Source: Saccharothrix sp. NRRL B-16314 (GTDB taxonomy: Bacteria > Actinomycetota > Actinomycetes > Mycobacteriales > Pseudonocardiaceae). From it: a stretch of DNA of 64,000 nt. Shown here piece after piece: positions 44,492-51,962 of this stretch (position 1 is its first letter; every line of letters starts with the position of its first letter). The stretch is taken from NCBI RefSeq assembly GCF_000716595.1, contig NZ_JNXC01000022.1, positions 1-64,000 of the forward strand. Direction: 5' to 3'. The notes beneath the pieces were generated by a model. The model made no database searches, had not been told where the DNA came from, and saw only the letters and a program-made list of their open reading frames with translations. The position numbers and the translations under genes were made by a program.

Positions 44492-44536
44492 CGAGTACTC
44501 GGGGGAAGTTACTGGCCTGGATATAGTAGGTACCTA
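44492..44536. promoter_or_regulatory. two palindromes between the NmrA-like and HxlR genes
   Basis: CGAGTACTCG (44492-44501) and TAGGTACCTA (44527-44536) are perfect ten-base palindromes sharing a GTAC centre, 35 bases apart. Related text GAAGTTACTGGC and GAAAGTACTGGC follows each. GTAC-centred sites are typical for HxlR regulators, so these are likely operators of the divergent pair. Confidence 0.5.
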
Positions 44537-44565
44537 GAGGAAAGTACTGGCGGAAGGGGCTTGTT

Positions 44566-44973
44566 GTGACCAGCAGCACAACGTGGACGGCCGGCGCGAC
44601 GTCCGATCCGGAGCTGGCCTGCCCTATCGCTCCGGTGGTCGACATGGTGTTCAGCCGCTGGACGACGCCGATCCTGTGGACGCTGAACGAGTTCGGCCGG
44701 CTGCGGTTCGTCGAGCTGTCCCGGCGCATCACCACGATCACGCCCAAGGTGCTGACCCAGCGGCTGCGGCAGCTGGAGCGCGACGGGCTCGTCATCCGCA
44801 CCTACCACGCCGAAGTGCCGCCGCGGGTCGAGTACGAGATCAGCGAACTCGGCCGCAGCCTCGCGCCGCTCTTCGCCACGCTGGCCGAGTGGACGGCGGT
44901 CAACCTGGAGAAGGTGGAACGGGCCCGGCAGGACCACGACGCCCGGGAACAGGTCGGCGGCCGGCGAACCTGA
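44566..44973 (+). CDS. HxlR-family regulator
   Basis: 135 residues. The winged helix has C-P-I-A-P-V-V-D-M-V-F with the single Cys (residue 19) near the start, at the place where redox-active HxlR proteins carry their sensor Cys. W-T-T-P-I-L-W-T-L and L-T-Q-R-L-R-Q-L-E follow. GTG 44566 has GGAAGGGG upstream. It probably controls itself and the divergent NmrA-like gene. Confidence 0.9.
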   Translation: MTSSTTWTAGATSDPELACPIAPVVDMVFSRWTTPILWTLNEFGRLRFVELSRRITTITPKVLTQRLRQLERDGLVIRTYHAEVPPRVEYEISELGRSLAPLFATLAEWTAVNLEKVERARQDHDAREQVGGRRT

Positions 44974-45015
44974 GCGCCTGCGGGGAAGTCCGCGTCGGCG
45001 CGGATAAAGACGCAA

Positions 45016-45046
45016 CGACCCGCCGCGGCGGCGGTGCGGCGGGTCG
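45016..45046. terminator. bidirectional terminator between HxlR and P450 genes
   Basis: CGACCCGCCGC (45016-45026) pairs perfectly with GCGGCGGGTCG (45036-45046) around a nine-base loop. It lies between two convergent genes, 43 bases after the HxlR stop. Confidence 0.7.
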
Positions 45047-45178
45047 ACGCGCACCTCCAGCATGCACCACATTCCTGAATGGCAGCTGATGGTTTGCCCG
45101 ATCGGATGTCGATTCGTCACACCTGAAAAGGTCTCGCAACCGCGCCACCGCCCGCCGCTGGTCACGTCCGGTCGCTGG

Positions 45179-46357
45179 TCACTCCCGGGTCCTGACCACC
45201 AGCGACGCCAACCGCCAGGTGCCGCCGTCCGGGGTGGCCTGCGGCGCCTCGGCGAGGGAGAGGTGCGGGAACCGTTGCAGCACAGCGGAAAGCGCCACCT
45301 CGGTCTGCACCTTGGCGAACGCCGCGCCGAGGCAGAAGTGAGGACCGTGCGAGTACCCGAGGTGCCCGGTCGAGGGCTCGCGGGTGACGTCGAGGTCGTC
45401 CGGCGCGGAGAACGCGCGCGGGTCGCGGTTGGCGGACATGATCCCCGCCATCACCGGCTGTCCCTTGTCGATCACCACGTCGCCGAAGGTCACCTCCTCC
45501 TGCGTGTACCTGGGCGCGGTGAGCAGCTGCGGGCCGACCCACCGGGTCAACTCCTCCACCGCGCGCGGCATCAGGCCGGGGTCGGCCCTGAGCGCGGCGA
45601 GCTGGTCGGGATGGGTGAGCAGCGCTTCCAGGCCGTTGACGATCAGGTTGGCCGGCGTCTGCCCGGCCAGCGCCAGCTGCCACACCAGCGTGACCAGCTC
45701 GGCGTCCGAGAGCCGGTCGCCGTCGTCGTCCTGCACGCGCAGCAGCTGCGAGATCAGGTCGTCACCCGGTGACGTCCGGCGCGACTCGACGGCGGCCTTC
45801 GCGCCCTCGATGATCCCGGGGATCGCGGCGAGGAACCCCGGTCCGTAACCCGCCACGACGGCCTCGCCGTACTCGCGCCACCGGAGCCGGTCCTCGGCGG
45901 GGATGCCCACCAGCTCGCAGATCACGTCCATCGGCAGTGGGCGGGCGAAGTGCGGCATGAGGTCCACGGTGTCGCCGTCCGGCAGGGCGTCGAGCAGCGC
46001 GGCCACGAGCGCCTCGATGCGCGGCCGGAAGCCTTCCGCCCGACGCGCGGTGAACGCGGGCGCGGCCAGCCTGCGCAGCCGGACGTGCTCCGGGCCTTCC
46101 ATCTCGGACATCGTGCGCAGGTACGGCAGGCAGTGCTCCGGGATGCCGGGCAGGCGCATGAAGCTGTTCGCGTTCAGCGCGAAGCGCGGGTCGCCGAGCA
46201 TCGCGCGGGCGTCCTCGTGCCTGGTCAGGATCCACAGGTCGCCCATGCCGGGCACGGTCATCCGCGCCACCGGGCAGTCCTCGCGGGCTTTGGCGTAGGC
46301 GGTGAACGGGTCGAGCAGCACGTCCGGGTTGGTGGGGTCGATCTCGGGAACGGTCAA
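45179..46357 (-). CDS. cytochrome P450
   Basis: 392 residues. The haem segment G-Y-S-H-G-P-H-F-C-L-G-A is clear, with E-x-x-R in the K helix (V-E-E-L-T-R). The I helix reads L-A-G-Q-T-P-A-N-L-I, with Gln where the acid of the usual acid-alcohol pair stands. A TTG start at 46357 is chosen: GGAGG lies six bases before it. An upstream ATG at 46396 would overlap the operator. No ferredoxin is adjacent. The divergent TetR probably controls it. Confidence 0.88.
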   Translation of the reverse strand: MTVPEIDPTNPDVLLDPFTAYAKAREDCPVARMTVPGMGDLWILTRHEDARAMLGDPRFALNANSFMRLPGIPEHCLPYLRTMSEMEGPEHVRLRRLAAPAFTARRAEGFRPRIEALVAALLDALPDGDTVDLMPHFARPLPMDVICELVGIPAEDRLRWREYGEAVVAGYGPGFLAAIPGIIEGAKAAVESRRTSPGDDLISQLLRVQDDDGDRLSDAELVTLVWQLALAGQTPANLIVNGLEALLTHPDQLAALRADPGLMPRAVEELTRWVGPQLLTAPRYTQEEVTFGDVVIDKGQPVMAGIMSANRDPRAFSAPDDLDVTREPSTGHLGYSHGPHFCLGAAFAKVQTEVALSAVLQRFPHLSLAEAPQATPDGGTWRLASLVVRTRE

Positions 46358-46379
46358 CGCGAGCCTCCGGATGTTCAGA

Positions 46380-46400
46380 TCAGATGTTCTCATCATCTGA
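46380..46400. promoter_or_regulatory. TetR operator between P450 and TetR genes
   Basis: TCAGATG, seven bases, CATCTGA: a perfect seven-base inverted repeat of 21 bases in total. GATGTTC occurs as a direct repeat just beside it. It lies between the two start codons, as expected for a TetR repressor controlling both genes. Confidence 0.6.
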
Positions 46401-46452
46401 ATGGTGACGGTATCTTGACCGCGAGACGCCTGGCAAACAGGGAGCGTGGACG

Positions 46453-47505
46453 GTGCGGCTGAGCAGGGTGGAAGCCCAGGAGCGCAACCGGGCCCGGGTG
46501 CTGGACGCGGCCCGCGAGGAGTTCGCCGAACGCGGGTTCCGGGACGCCAAGATCGACACCATCGCCCGGCGCGCCGATCTCACCCGGGGCGCGGTGTACT
46601 CGAACTTCCCCGGCAAGCGCGCCCTCTACTTCGCCGTGCTGGCCGACCTCGTCGAGCGCGCTTCGACCCCCGCGAACCCGCAACGCGGTCCGGACGTGCG
46701 TGCAGCCCTCGGCGCGCTGGCCCGCGCGTGGGTCACCTCGCTCAGCCACGACGCGTTGGCGCGGGACTTCATGCCCGAGGTGGTCGCGGAGGAGGTGACG
46801 CGGCGGCCGTTCACGCAGCTGCTGAAGCTGGACGCGCTGCTGCTCAGCCTCGCGATGGAAGCCCTCGAACCGGCCGCGACGCCGCCGGGCTCGCCGCCGT
46901 TCAGGATGGTGCGCAAGGCCGAGGTCGTGCTCACCGCGCTGCACGGCGCGAGCCAGCTGGCCACCGCCGCGCCGGGGTTCCTGGAGCCGTTCGACGTGGT
47001 CAGCGCGTGCGAGCAGCTGGCGGGACTGGAGCTCGGCGACTGGTGGCCGCCACCCGCCGAGGCCGCGGTGCGGACCGAGGACCGGCCGTGGACGCCGCCG
47101 ACCGCGGTCGACCTCGTGCGCGGCGGGCAGGTGACGCCCGACGAGGACGGCGTGGTCGTCGTGCTGGGGCTCAACAGGCTGGCCGCGGTCGAGGAGGCGG
47201 TGCGGGCGGGCGCACGGGTAACCCTCGCGATGGTGACCGGCACGCCGGCCGAGCTGGCACCGCTGGCGCGGCTCGTGGTGGCGCAGCTGTGCGTCAGCCT
47301 GCGGCAGGCGTTCCCGGTCGCCGCGTGGCCCGCGGTGCGGGTGGTGTGCGACGAGACCGGCGCGTTGGCGGGCGCGGCGGGCGTGCCGGCCGTGAGCGAC
47401 GAGACCGAGACCGCGGTCCGCGTCGAGGGCGGCCGGATCGTGGCGCGGGCCGAGGGCTCAGGCGCGGGTCACGCGGTCAGCGCCGGGACGCGGGTGCGGA
47501 CCTAG
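46453..47505 (+). CDS. TetR-family regulator with extra C-terminal domain
   Basis: 350 residues, against about 200 for the family. The HTH is at about 10-58 (T-I-A-R-R-A-D-L-T-R-G-A-V-Y-S-N-F). Ligand-domain helices run to about 200. The extra 140 residues look like an alpha/beta fold: V-V-V-V-L-G-L-N, V-V-C-D-E-T-G-A-L-A, and I-V-A-R-A-E-G, which recalls thioredoxin-like redoxin text but without a CxxC. GTG 46453. Its end overlaps the convergent thioesterase gene by 29 bases. Confidence 0.85.
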   Translation: MRLSRVEAQERNRARVLDAAREEFAERGFRDAKIDTIARRADLTRGAVYSNFPGKRALYFAVLADLVERASTPANPQRGPDVRAALGALARAWVTSLSHDALARDFMPEVVAEEVTRRPFTQLLKLDALLLSLAMEALEPAATPPGSPPFRMVRKAEVVLTALHGASQLATAAPGFLEPFDVVSACEQLAGLELGDWWPPPAEAAVRTEDRPWTPPTAVDLVRGGQVTPDEDGVVVVLGLNRLAAVEEAVRAGARVTLAMVTGTPAELAPLARLVVAQLCVSLRQAFPVAAWPAVRVVCDETGALAGAAGVPAVSDETETAVRVEGGRIVARAEGSGAGHAVSAGTRVRT

Positions 47506-47983
47506 GCTCCGGCGCCGTCCTCGGCGCCGTCCTCGGGGCGGTCGTCGGGGTGGTCGCGGTCCTGGGCGTGACCGGACGGCGTTCCAGCACCTTGCGGAAG
47601 TCCGCCGGGATCGGGGTGCTGCGCAGCTCCGGCGTGCCGAACGAGACGTAGCGGTTCCAGCCGGTGACGACCGGGGTGCCGTCCACGTCGCCGTCGAACC
47701 CCATGGTCAACGTGGTGGTGCCGAGCGTCCGCACGCGCACGGAGATCCGCAGCAGGTCGTCGAACCGGCTCGGGTTGAGGTACCGGATGGACGTCTCGGC
47801 CAGCACGAAGTCGATGCCGTGCTTCTCCAACTCCTTGTAGGACCCCAGCAACGACCGCAGGGTCTCCACCATCGCGGCCTCGAAGAAGACCGCGTAGCGG
47901 GAGGCGTGCACGATCCCCTGGCGGTCGCAGTCGACCGGGCGCACCCGCACCCGGTGCACGTGGGCAGGTCGCGGGTCAGCCAT
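47477..47983 (-). CDS. hotdog-fold acyl-CoA thioesterase
   Basis: 168 residues. The hotdog domain covers residues 1-135, with the 4-hydroxybenzoyl-CoA thioesterase-type Asp in D-C-D-R-Q-G-I-V-H-A-S-R-Y. The last 35 residues are a Pro/Thr/Ala/Arg repeat encoded by a 12-base GC-rich repeat that overlaps the TetR gene's end. It is third in a minus-strand unit with a TetR and an MFS gene. Natural substrate unknown. Confidence 0.87.
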   Translation of the reverse strand: MADPRPAHVHRVRVRPVDCDRQGIVHASRYAVFFEAAMVETLRSLLGSYKELEKHGIDFVLAETSIRYLNPSRFDDLLRISVRVRTLGTTTLTMGFDGDVDGTPVVTGWNRYVSFGTPELRSTPIPADFRKVLERRPVTPRTATTPTTAPRTAPRTAPEPRSAPASRR

Positions 47984-47993
47984 GCAAGCGATC

Positions 47994-49148
47994 CTATGGG
48001 GTCGCCGGAACGGCCCGCTTCGGCCGGGCGGCGGCTGCTCCGAGCGTCGCCGCCACCAGCTGCCCGACCGCGACCAGCAAGATCACCACCGCCGGGTGCC
48101 AGGCGGTGAGCAGCGCGCCGCCGCCCGCCGCACCCGCCGCGAACGCGCCGGTCTTCAGGCTCGCCCCGGTGGTCGACACCTGTCCGAGCAATCCCTCGGG
48201 CGTGTACCGCCGGCGTGCGGTGATCGTGGCGGTCAGCGTCGGCCCCTGAGCCACGCCGCTGAGCACCGCCAAGCCCAGGAGCACCGGGAAGTGCGCGGTC
48301 ACCGGCCAGAGCGCGAGTGTCACCCCGTACAGCGCGACGGTCGTGAAGACCACCCGTTCGGGGCGCCACCGCGGCAGCCGCCGGCGGACCGCCAGGATGC
48401 TCGCCACGCAGCCAACCTCCACGGCCGCCCACACGATCCCGGTCTGGTTCTCGTCGACGCCCAACGCCCCGAGGTGCAGCGGCAGCGCCGTGACGAGCAT
48501 GCCGACCGACCCGTACCCGACCACCGACGCGACGGTCGCGCCGCGCAGCGGGGGAGTGGTGGCCAGGTGCCGGAGCCCGCGCTTCATCGCGGAACGCAGC
48601 GACTGGTGCTCGCCGGGAGGGTGCGGCGGCACGCTCAGCGTGATGGTGCACAGCCCACCGGCCGATGACAGCGCGGCGACCGCGGCCACCGCGACGGCGG
48701 GTGACGCGGCGGTGCTCAGCACGGCGGCGAGCGCGGGCCCGCCGATCGCCGCCGCGTTGAACAGCAGCGCGTCCTGCGACGTGGCCGCGTGCACGTCGGT
48801 CGCCAGGCGCGGGACCAGGCTGGTGAACCCGCCGCTGGTCATCGGCAGCGTGATGCCCGCGACGAACGCCGCCGCCACGAGCCACGGCGCGGGGGCGAAC
48901 ACCATGGCCAGCGCCATCGCGGACAGCACGAACTGGTTGGCGGCAAGAGCGGACACGGGCCGCCGGGTCCGGTCGAGCCACGCGCCGAGCAGCGGTCCGG
49001 ACAGGATCGACGGCACCGTGTACGCGGCGATCACCGCACCGGACAGCAGCGGCGAGTCGGTGCGCGCCAAGGCGAGCAGCACCACGGCGACGGCGACCAT
49101 CTCGTCCGCGAGGCGGGCGAGGCCCGCGGACCAGAGGTACCGGACCAT
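47994..49148 (-). CDS. MFS transporter
   Basis: 384 residues with about 11-12 membrane helices. G-A-W-L-D-R-T-R-R is the MFS motif A between helices 2 and 3. It resembles drug-efflux-type permeases. ATG 49148 is chosen; GTG 49151 would give a GTGA overlap with the TetR stop. It is cotranscribed with the TetR and the thioesterase, which suggests export of an acid or drug sensed by the TetR. Confidence 0.88.
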   Translation of the reverse strand: MVRYLWSAGLARLADEMVAVAVVLLALARTDSPLLSGAVIAAYTVPSILSGPLLGAWLDRTRRPVSALAANQFVLSAMALAMVFAPAPWLVAAAFVAGITLPMTSGGFTSLVPRLATDVHAATSQDALLFNAAAIGGPALAAVLSTAASPAVAVAAVAALSSAGGLCTITLSVPPHPPGEHQSLRSAMKRGLRHLATTPPLRGATVASVVGYGSVGMLVTALPLHLGALGVDENQTGIVWAAVEVGCVASILAVRRRLPRWRPERVVFTTVALYGVTLALWPVTAHFPVLLGLAVLSGVAQGPTLTATITARRRYTPEGLLGQVSTTGASLKTGAFAAGAAGGGALLTAWHPAVVILLVAVGQLVAATLGAAAARPKRAVPATP

Positions 49149-49741
49149 CACCCCGTGCGGCGGTGCCGGCGCACGCTCTCCTCGACCAGGTCGAGCACGG
49201 GTTCGAGGTCGTCCGCGGGCAGGCCCATGGCCAGGTGCGACACCAGGCCCTCCAGCACCAGCTCCAGGAACGACGTCAGCACGGTCACGTCCACGTCGTC
49301 GCGCAGGTTCCCGGCTTCGCGCTGGCGCTCCAACCGCTGCCGCGTCGCGTCGGTCAGCTGCCGCGACCGCTCCGCCCACCTGGCCCGGAACTCGGGGTCG
49401 GTGCGCAGCCGGCGGGACACCTCCAGCCGGGTGCCGAGCCAGTCCGCGGGGTGCTCGACCTCGCTCGGGTCGGGCGGCGCGAGGAGGTCGCGCATGACCT
49501 GCACGAGGCCCTGCTCGGCGACGACCTCCGCCATCCGCAGCGCGTCGTCCTCGGCGAGGGCGAGGAACAACGACTCCTTGTCCCGGAAGTGGTGGAAGAT
49601 CGCGCCCCTGGACAGGCCGGTAGCCTCTTCCAAGCGGCGCACGGTGGCGCCTTCGTAGCCGAAACGCGCGAAACACGCACGCGCACCGTCAAGGATCTGG
49701 CGGCGGCGGGCATCGAGGTGGTCCTGGCTCACCCTGGGCAC
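49148..49741 (-). CDS. TetR-family regulator, AcnR-like
   Basis: 197 residues. The N-terminus V-S-Q-D-H-L-D-A-R-R-R-Q-I-L-D-G-A-R, then A-T-V-R-R-L-E-E-A-T-G-L-S-R-G-A-I-F-H-H-F, is very close to AcnR, the aconitase repressor of corynebacteria and mycobacteria. Here no aconitase gene is near; an MFS and a thioesterase gene follow. GTG 49741 (V-P-R-V-S-Q) matches the family start. A TTG at 49777 would add 12 residues. Confidence 0.88.
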   Translation of the reverse strand: MPRVSQDHLDARRRQILDGARACFARFGYEGATVRRLEEATGLSRGAIFHHFRDKESLFLALAEDDALRMAEVVAEQGLVQVMRDLLAPPDPSEVEHPADWLGTRLEVSRRLRTDPEFRARWAERSRQLTDATRQRLERQREAGNLRDDVDVTVLTSFLELVLEGLVSHLAMGLPADDLEPVLDLVEESVRRHRRTG

Positions 49742-49778
49742 CGGTCGATGTTGCCAGGGCCGCCCGGGGAAATCCAAT

Positions 49779-49788
49779 CAGTACGTAC
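49779..49788. promoter_or_regulatory. possible operator of the AcnR-like gene
   Basis: CAGTACGTAC is 38 bases before the AcnR-like start. The half site GTACTG on the minus strand equals the half site known for AcnR in Corynebacterium glutamicum, but the second half differs. A CCCCA/TGGGG-type hairpin follows at 49800-49813. Confidence 0.3.
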
Positions 49789-49868
49789 GGCTTGCCTGGC
49801 CCCACTTTGGGGTGTACTTGCTGATCGGAGCTCGAAACCCCTGGTGGACAGCACTACGGTGGCGCACC

Positions 49869-50420
49869 GTGACCGCAGGTGAGGACATCCGGCCGCCGCT
49901 CAGGTTGGTGCCGGGATTGGGCTGGGCGAGCGGACCGTCCACGGTGGACCGGAATCGGCGCGGACCGGACTTGATCGATCTGATCAGGCTGGTCGGACGC
50001 CGCCCCGGCGACCCGGCGGACAGCGCCACGGGGTGCGAGGTGGTGGTGTTCGAGACGTTGTGCGTCCCGGAGCCGCTGCGCACCCCCGCGTACGCGCTGG
50101 CTCTCGGTGACGACGGCGGGCACGGCGGTGCGGGGGTCGGCGCGCTCCGGCACACGCGGTACTTCGTGCACGAGGCCGCGTTGCACGCGTGCGTCGGTGA
50201 CGAAGCGGTCATGGCCGACCAGTTGGACGTGCTCGCGGACCGGGGCGACGTGCCGGTCCGGCTGGTGTCGTTCGCGGCGGGACACGTGGGGGTGCTGCGG
50301 TCGTCGTTCGCCGTGCCCGCCGGGCGACGTCAGGTGGAGGTGCTGGACCGGATCGCGTTGGACGTGCCGTCGTCGCGCGCCGAGTTCCGCCGCTGGGCCG
50401 CCCACTACCGCAGCCGCTGA
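49869..50420 (+). CDS. DUF5753-like protein without HTH
   Basis: 183 residues. The second half (E-A-A-L-H-A-C-V-G-D-E-A-V-M-A-D-Q-L-D-V-L, then R-L-V-S-F-A-A-G-H-V-G-V) matches the C-terminal DUF5753 ligand-type domain of actinomycete XRE regulators. The N-terminal helix-turn-helix is absent; a Pro-rich leader and an unrelated 60-residue part replace it. GTG 49869 is chosen, perhaps leaderless; GTG 49812 is in frame. Function unknown. A 21-bp array follows the stop. Confidence 0.62.
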   Translation: MTAGEDIRPPLRLVPGLGWASGPSTVDRNRRGPDLIDLIRLVGRRPGDPADSATGCEVVVFETLCVPEPLRTPAYALALGDDGGHGGAGVGALRHTRYFVHEAALHACVGDEAVMADQLDVLADRGDVPVRLVSFAAGHVGVLRSSFAVPAGRRQVEVLDRIALDVPSSRAEFRRWAAHYRSR

Positions 50421-50425
50421 ACCTC

Positions 50426-50525
50426 GAGTCCCCGCTCAGGCGCCGCGAGTCCCCGCTCCGGCGCCGCAGGTCCCCGTTCCGGCACCGCGAGTTCTCCGTT
50501 CGGCCGCCGCGAGTTCTCCGCTCAC
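50426..50525. repeat. 21-bp tandem array after the DUF5753-like gene
   Basis: Units near GAGTCCCCGCTCCGGCGCCGC start at 50426, 50447, 50468, 50489 and 50511, five bases after the stop codon. The first four steps are exactly 21 bases, the last 22. Left units are near-identical; right units have TTCT for TCCC. Confidence 0.85.
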
Positions 50526-50723
50526 GCCCTGAAACGCCCGTTCAGCGCAGTGCGGCGGCGGCCGGTCGGCGGACGGGCGGCCGTCGCACACCGGCTGTTC
50601 GGCGGCCACGGGTGGTGCGGGCAGCCGACATGTCGTTGATCCGTAAGGGTTTTACCTAGCTGCGAGTGTCGGTACCCCCGTGTAGCGTCGAACGGGCGAG
50701 AATGATCACGGGGAGTGCGCAAA
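50526..50723. promoter_or_regulatory. egtA promoter region
   Basis: A 198-base gap. TAGCGT at 50683-50688 may be a -10 element of the egt operon; no matching -35 was found. The A/T content rises at 50636-50665. Nothing else is seen. Confidence 0.3.
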
Positions 50724-51962
50724 GTGACTGCTGTCCGTAATGTCCCGGTTCCGGGACCCACCCCGGCGGTGTTCCGGGATCGAGCCGAGGCCGAGGCCTA
50801 CGTCGCCTCGGTCTGCTTCAAGCACGGACCTCCGAGACTGCTCGGAGTCGAGTTCGAATGGACCGTCCACCACGTCGAAGATCCCGCCAGACCGCTCGAC
50901 GCGAAGACCCTCGCGTCCGCTCTCGGCAAGCACGCGCCACCGACCCTCGTCCCCGACAGCCCTCAGCGACCACTGCCCTCCGGCACACCGCTGACCGTGG
51001 AACCGGGTGGCCAGGTCGAGATCTCCACCCCGCCCCGCGAATCGCTGACGGACCTCGTCAAGGTCGTCGCGGCGGACATCGACCACCTGCGCAACCTGCT
51101 CGAACCGGCCGGTCTCCGGCTCGGCCAGCGGGGCGCGGACCCGTTCCGCCCGCCGCGCCGGATGCTCCGGATCCCGCGTTACGCGGCCATGGAACACGCC
51201 TTCGCGCCGCTCGGGTCCGAGGGCATCACGATGATGTGCAGCACCGCCGGCCTCCAGGTCTGCCTGGACTTCGGGCTGGCGCGCGACCTGCCGAAGCGGT
51301 GGGCCGCGGTGCACGCGCTCGGTCCCGTCCTCAACGCCCTGTTCGCCAACTCGCCCGGGGTTAACGGGCGTCGCACCGACTGGGCCAGCGCGAGGATGCG
51401 TTCCCTCTACGCCACCGACCCGGTGCGCACCCGGCCCGCCGCGGTGTGCGCCGACCCGGCCGCCGCCTGGGCCAAGCGCGTGCTCGACACACCGGTCATC
51501 GCGGTGCGCAGACCCGGCCCGAACTGGTTGCCCCAGCGCCACTTCACGTTCGCCGACTGGATCGCGGGCGCCCACGACAGACCGGCGACCGCGGACGACC
51601 TCGACTACCACCTCACCCTCCAGTTCCCGCCGGTCCGGCCGCGCGGGTACGTGGAGGTGCGCTACCTCGACACCCCGCCGGCCGGGCAGTGGCTGCCGCC
51701 GGTGGTGCTGATGGCGGCGCTGTTCAGCACGCCCGAGACCGTCGACGGCGTGCTGGCGGCCACCGAGACGGCGACGAACCGCTGGCTCGCCGCCGCGCGC
51801 TACGGCCTGGACGACCCGGTGCTCGCCCGCGCGGCGCGCGACGTGGTCGACCTGGGCTGCGTCGCGCTGTCGGACACCGACCTGTCCGTCGGCCAAGCGG
51901 ACGCGATCGCCGAAGAACTGCAACGCATGCTCGCTGAGAAGACCGCAGGGGGCCGATCATGA
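50724..51962 (+). CDS. egtA: ergothioneine biosynthesis glutamate--cysteine ligase EgtA
   Basis: 412 residues. It makes gamma-glutamylcysteine, the sulfur donor for ergothioneine. The GCS2-like fold shows G-V-E-F-E-W-T-V near the start, E-P-G-G-Q-V-E-I-S-T and P-R-Y-A-A-M-E. GTG 50724 is chosen with GGGGAG at 50710-50715; GTG 50715 lies within that site. First gene of egtABCD, with an ATGA overlap to egtB. Confidence 0.93.
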   Translation: MTAVRNVPVPGPTPAVFRDRAEAEAYVASVCFKHGPPRLLGVEFEWTVHHVEDPARPLDAKTLASALGKHAPPTLVPDSPQRPLPSGTPLTVEPGGQVEISTPPRESLTDLVKVVAADIDHLRNLLEPAGLRLGQRGADPFRPPRRMLRIPRYAAMEHAFAPLGSEGITMMCSTAGLQVCLDFGLARDLPKRWAAVHALGPVLNALFANSPGVNGRRTDWASARMRSLYATDPVRTRPAAVCADPAAAWAKRVLDTPVIAVRRPGPNWLPQRHFTFADWIAGAHDRPATADDLDYHLTLQFPPVRPRGYVEVRYLDTPPAGQWLPPVVLMAALFSTPETVDGVLAATETATNRWLAAARYGLDDPVLARAARDVVDLGCVALSDTDLSVGQADAIAEELQRMLAEKTAGGRS

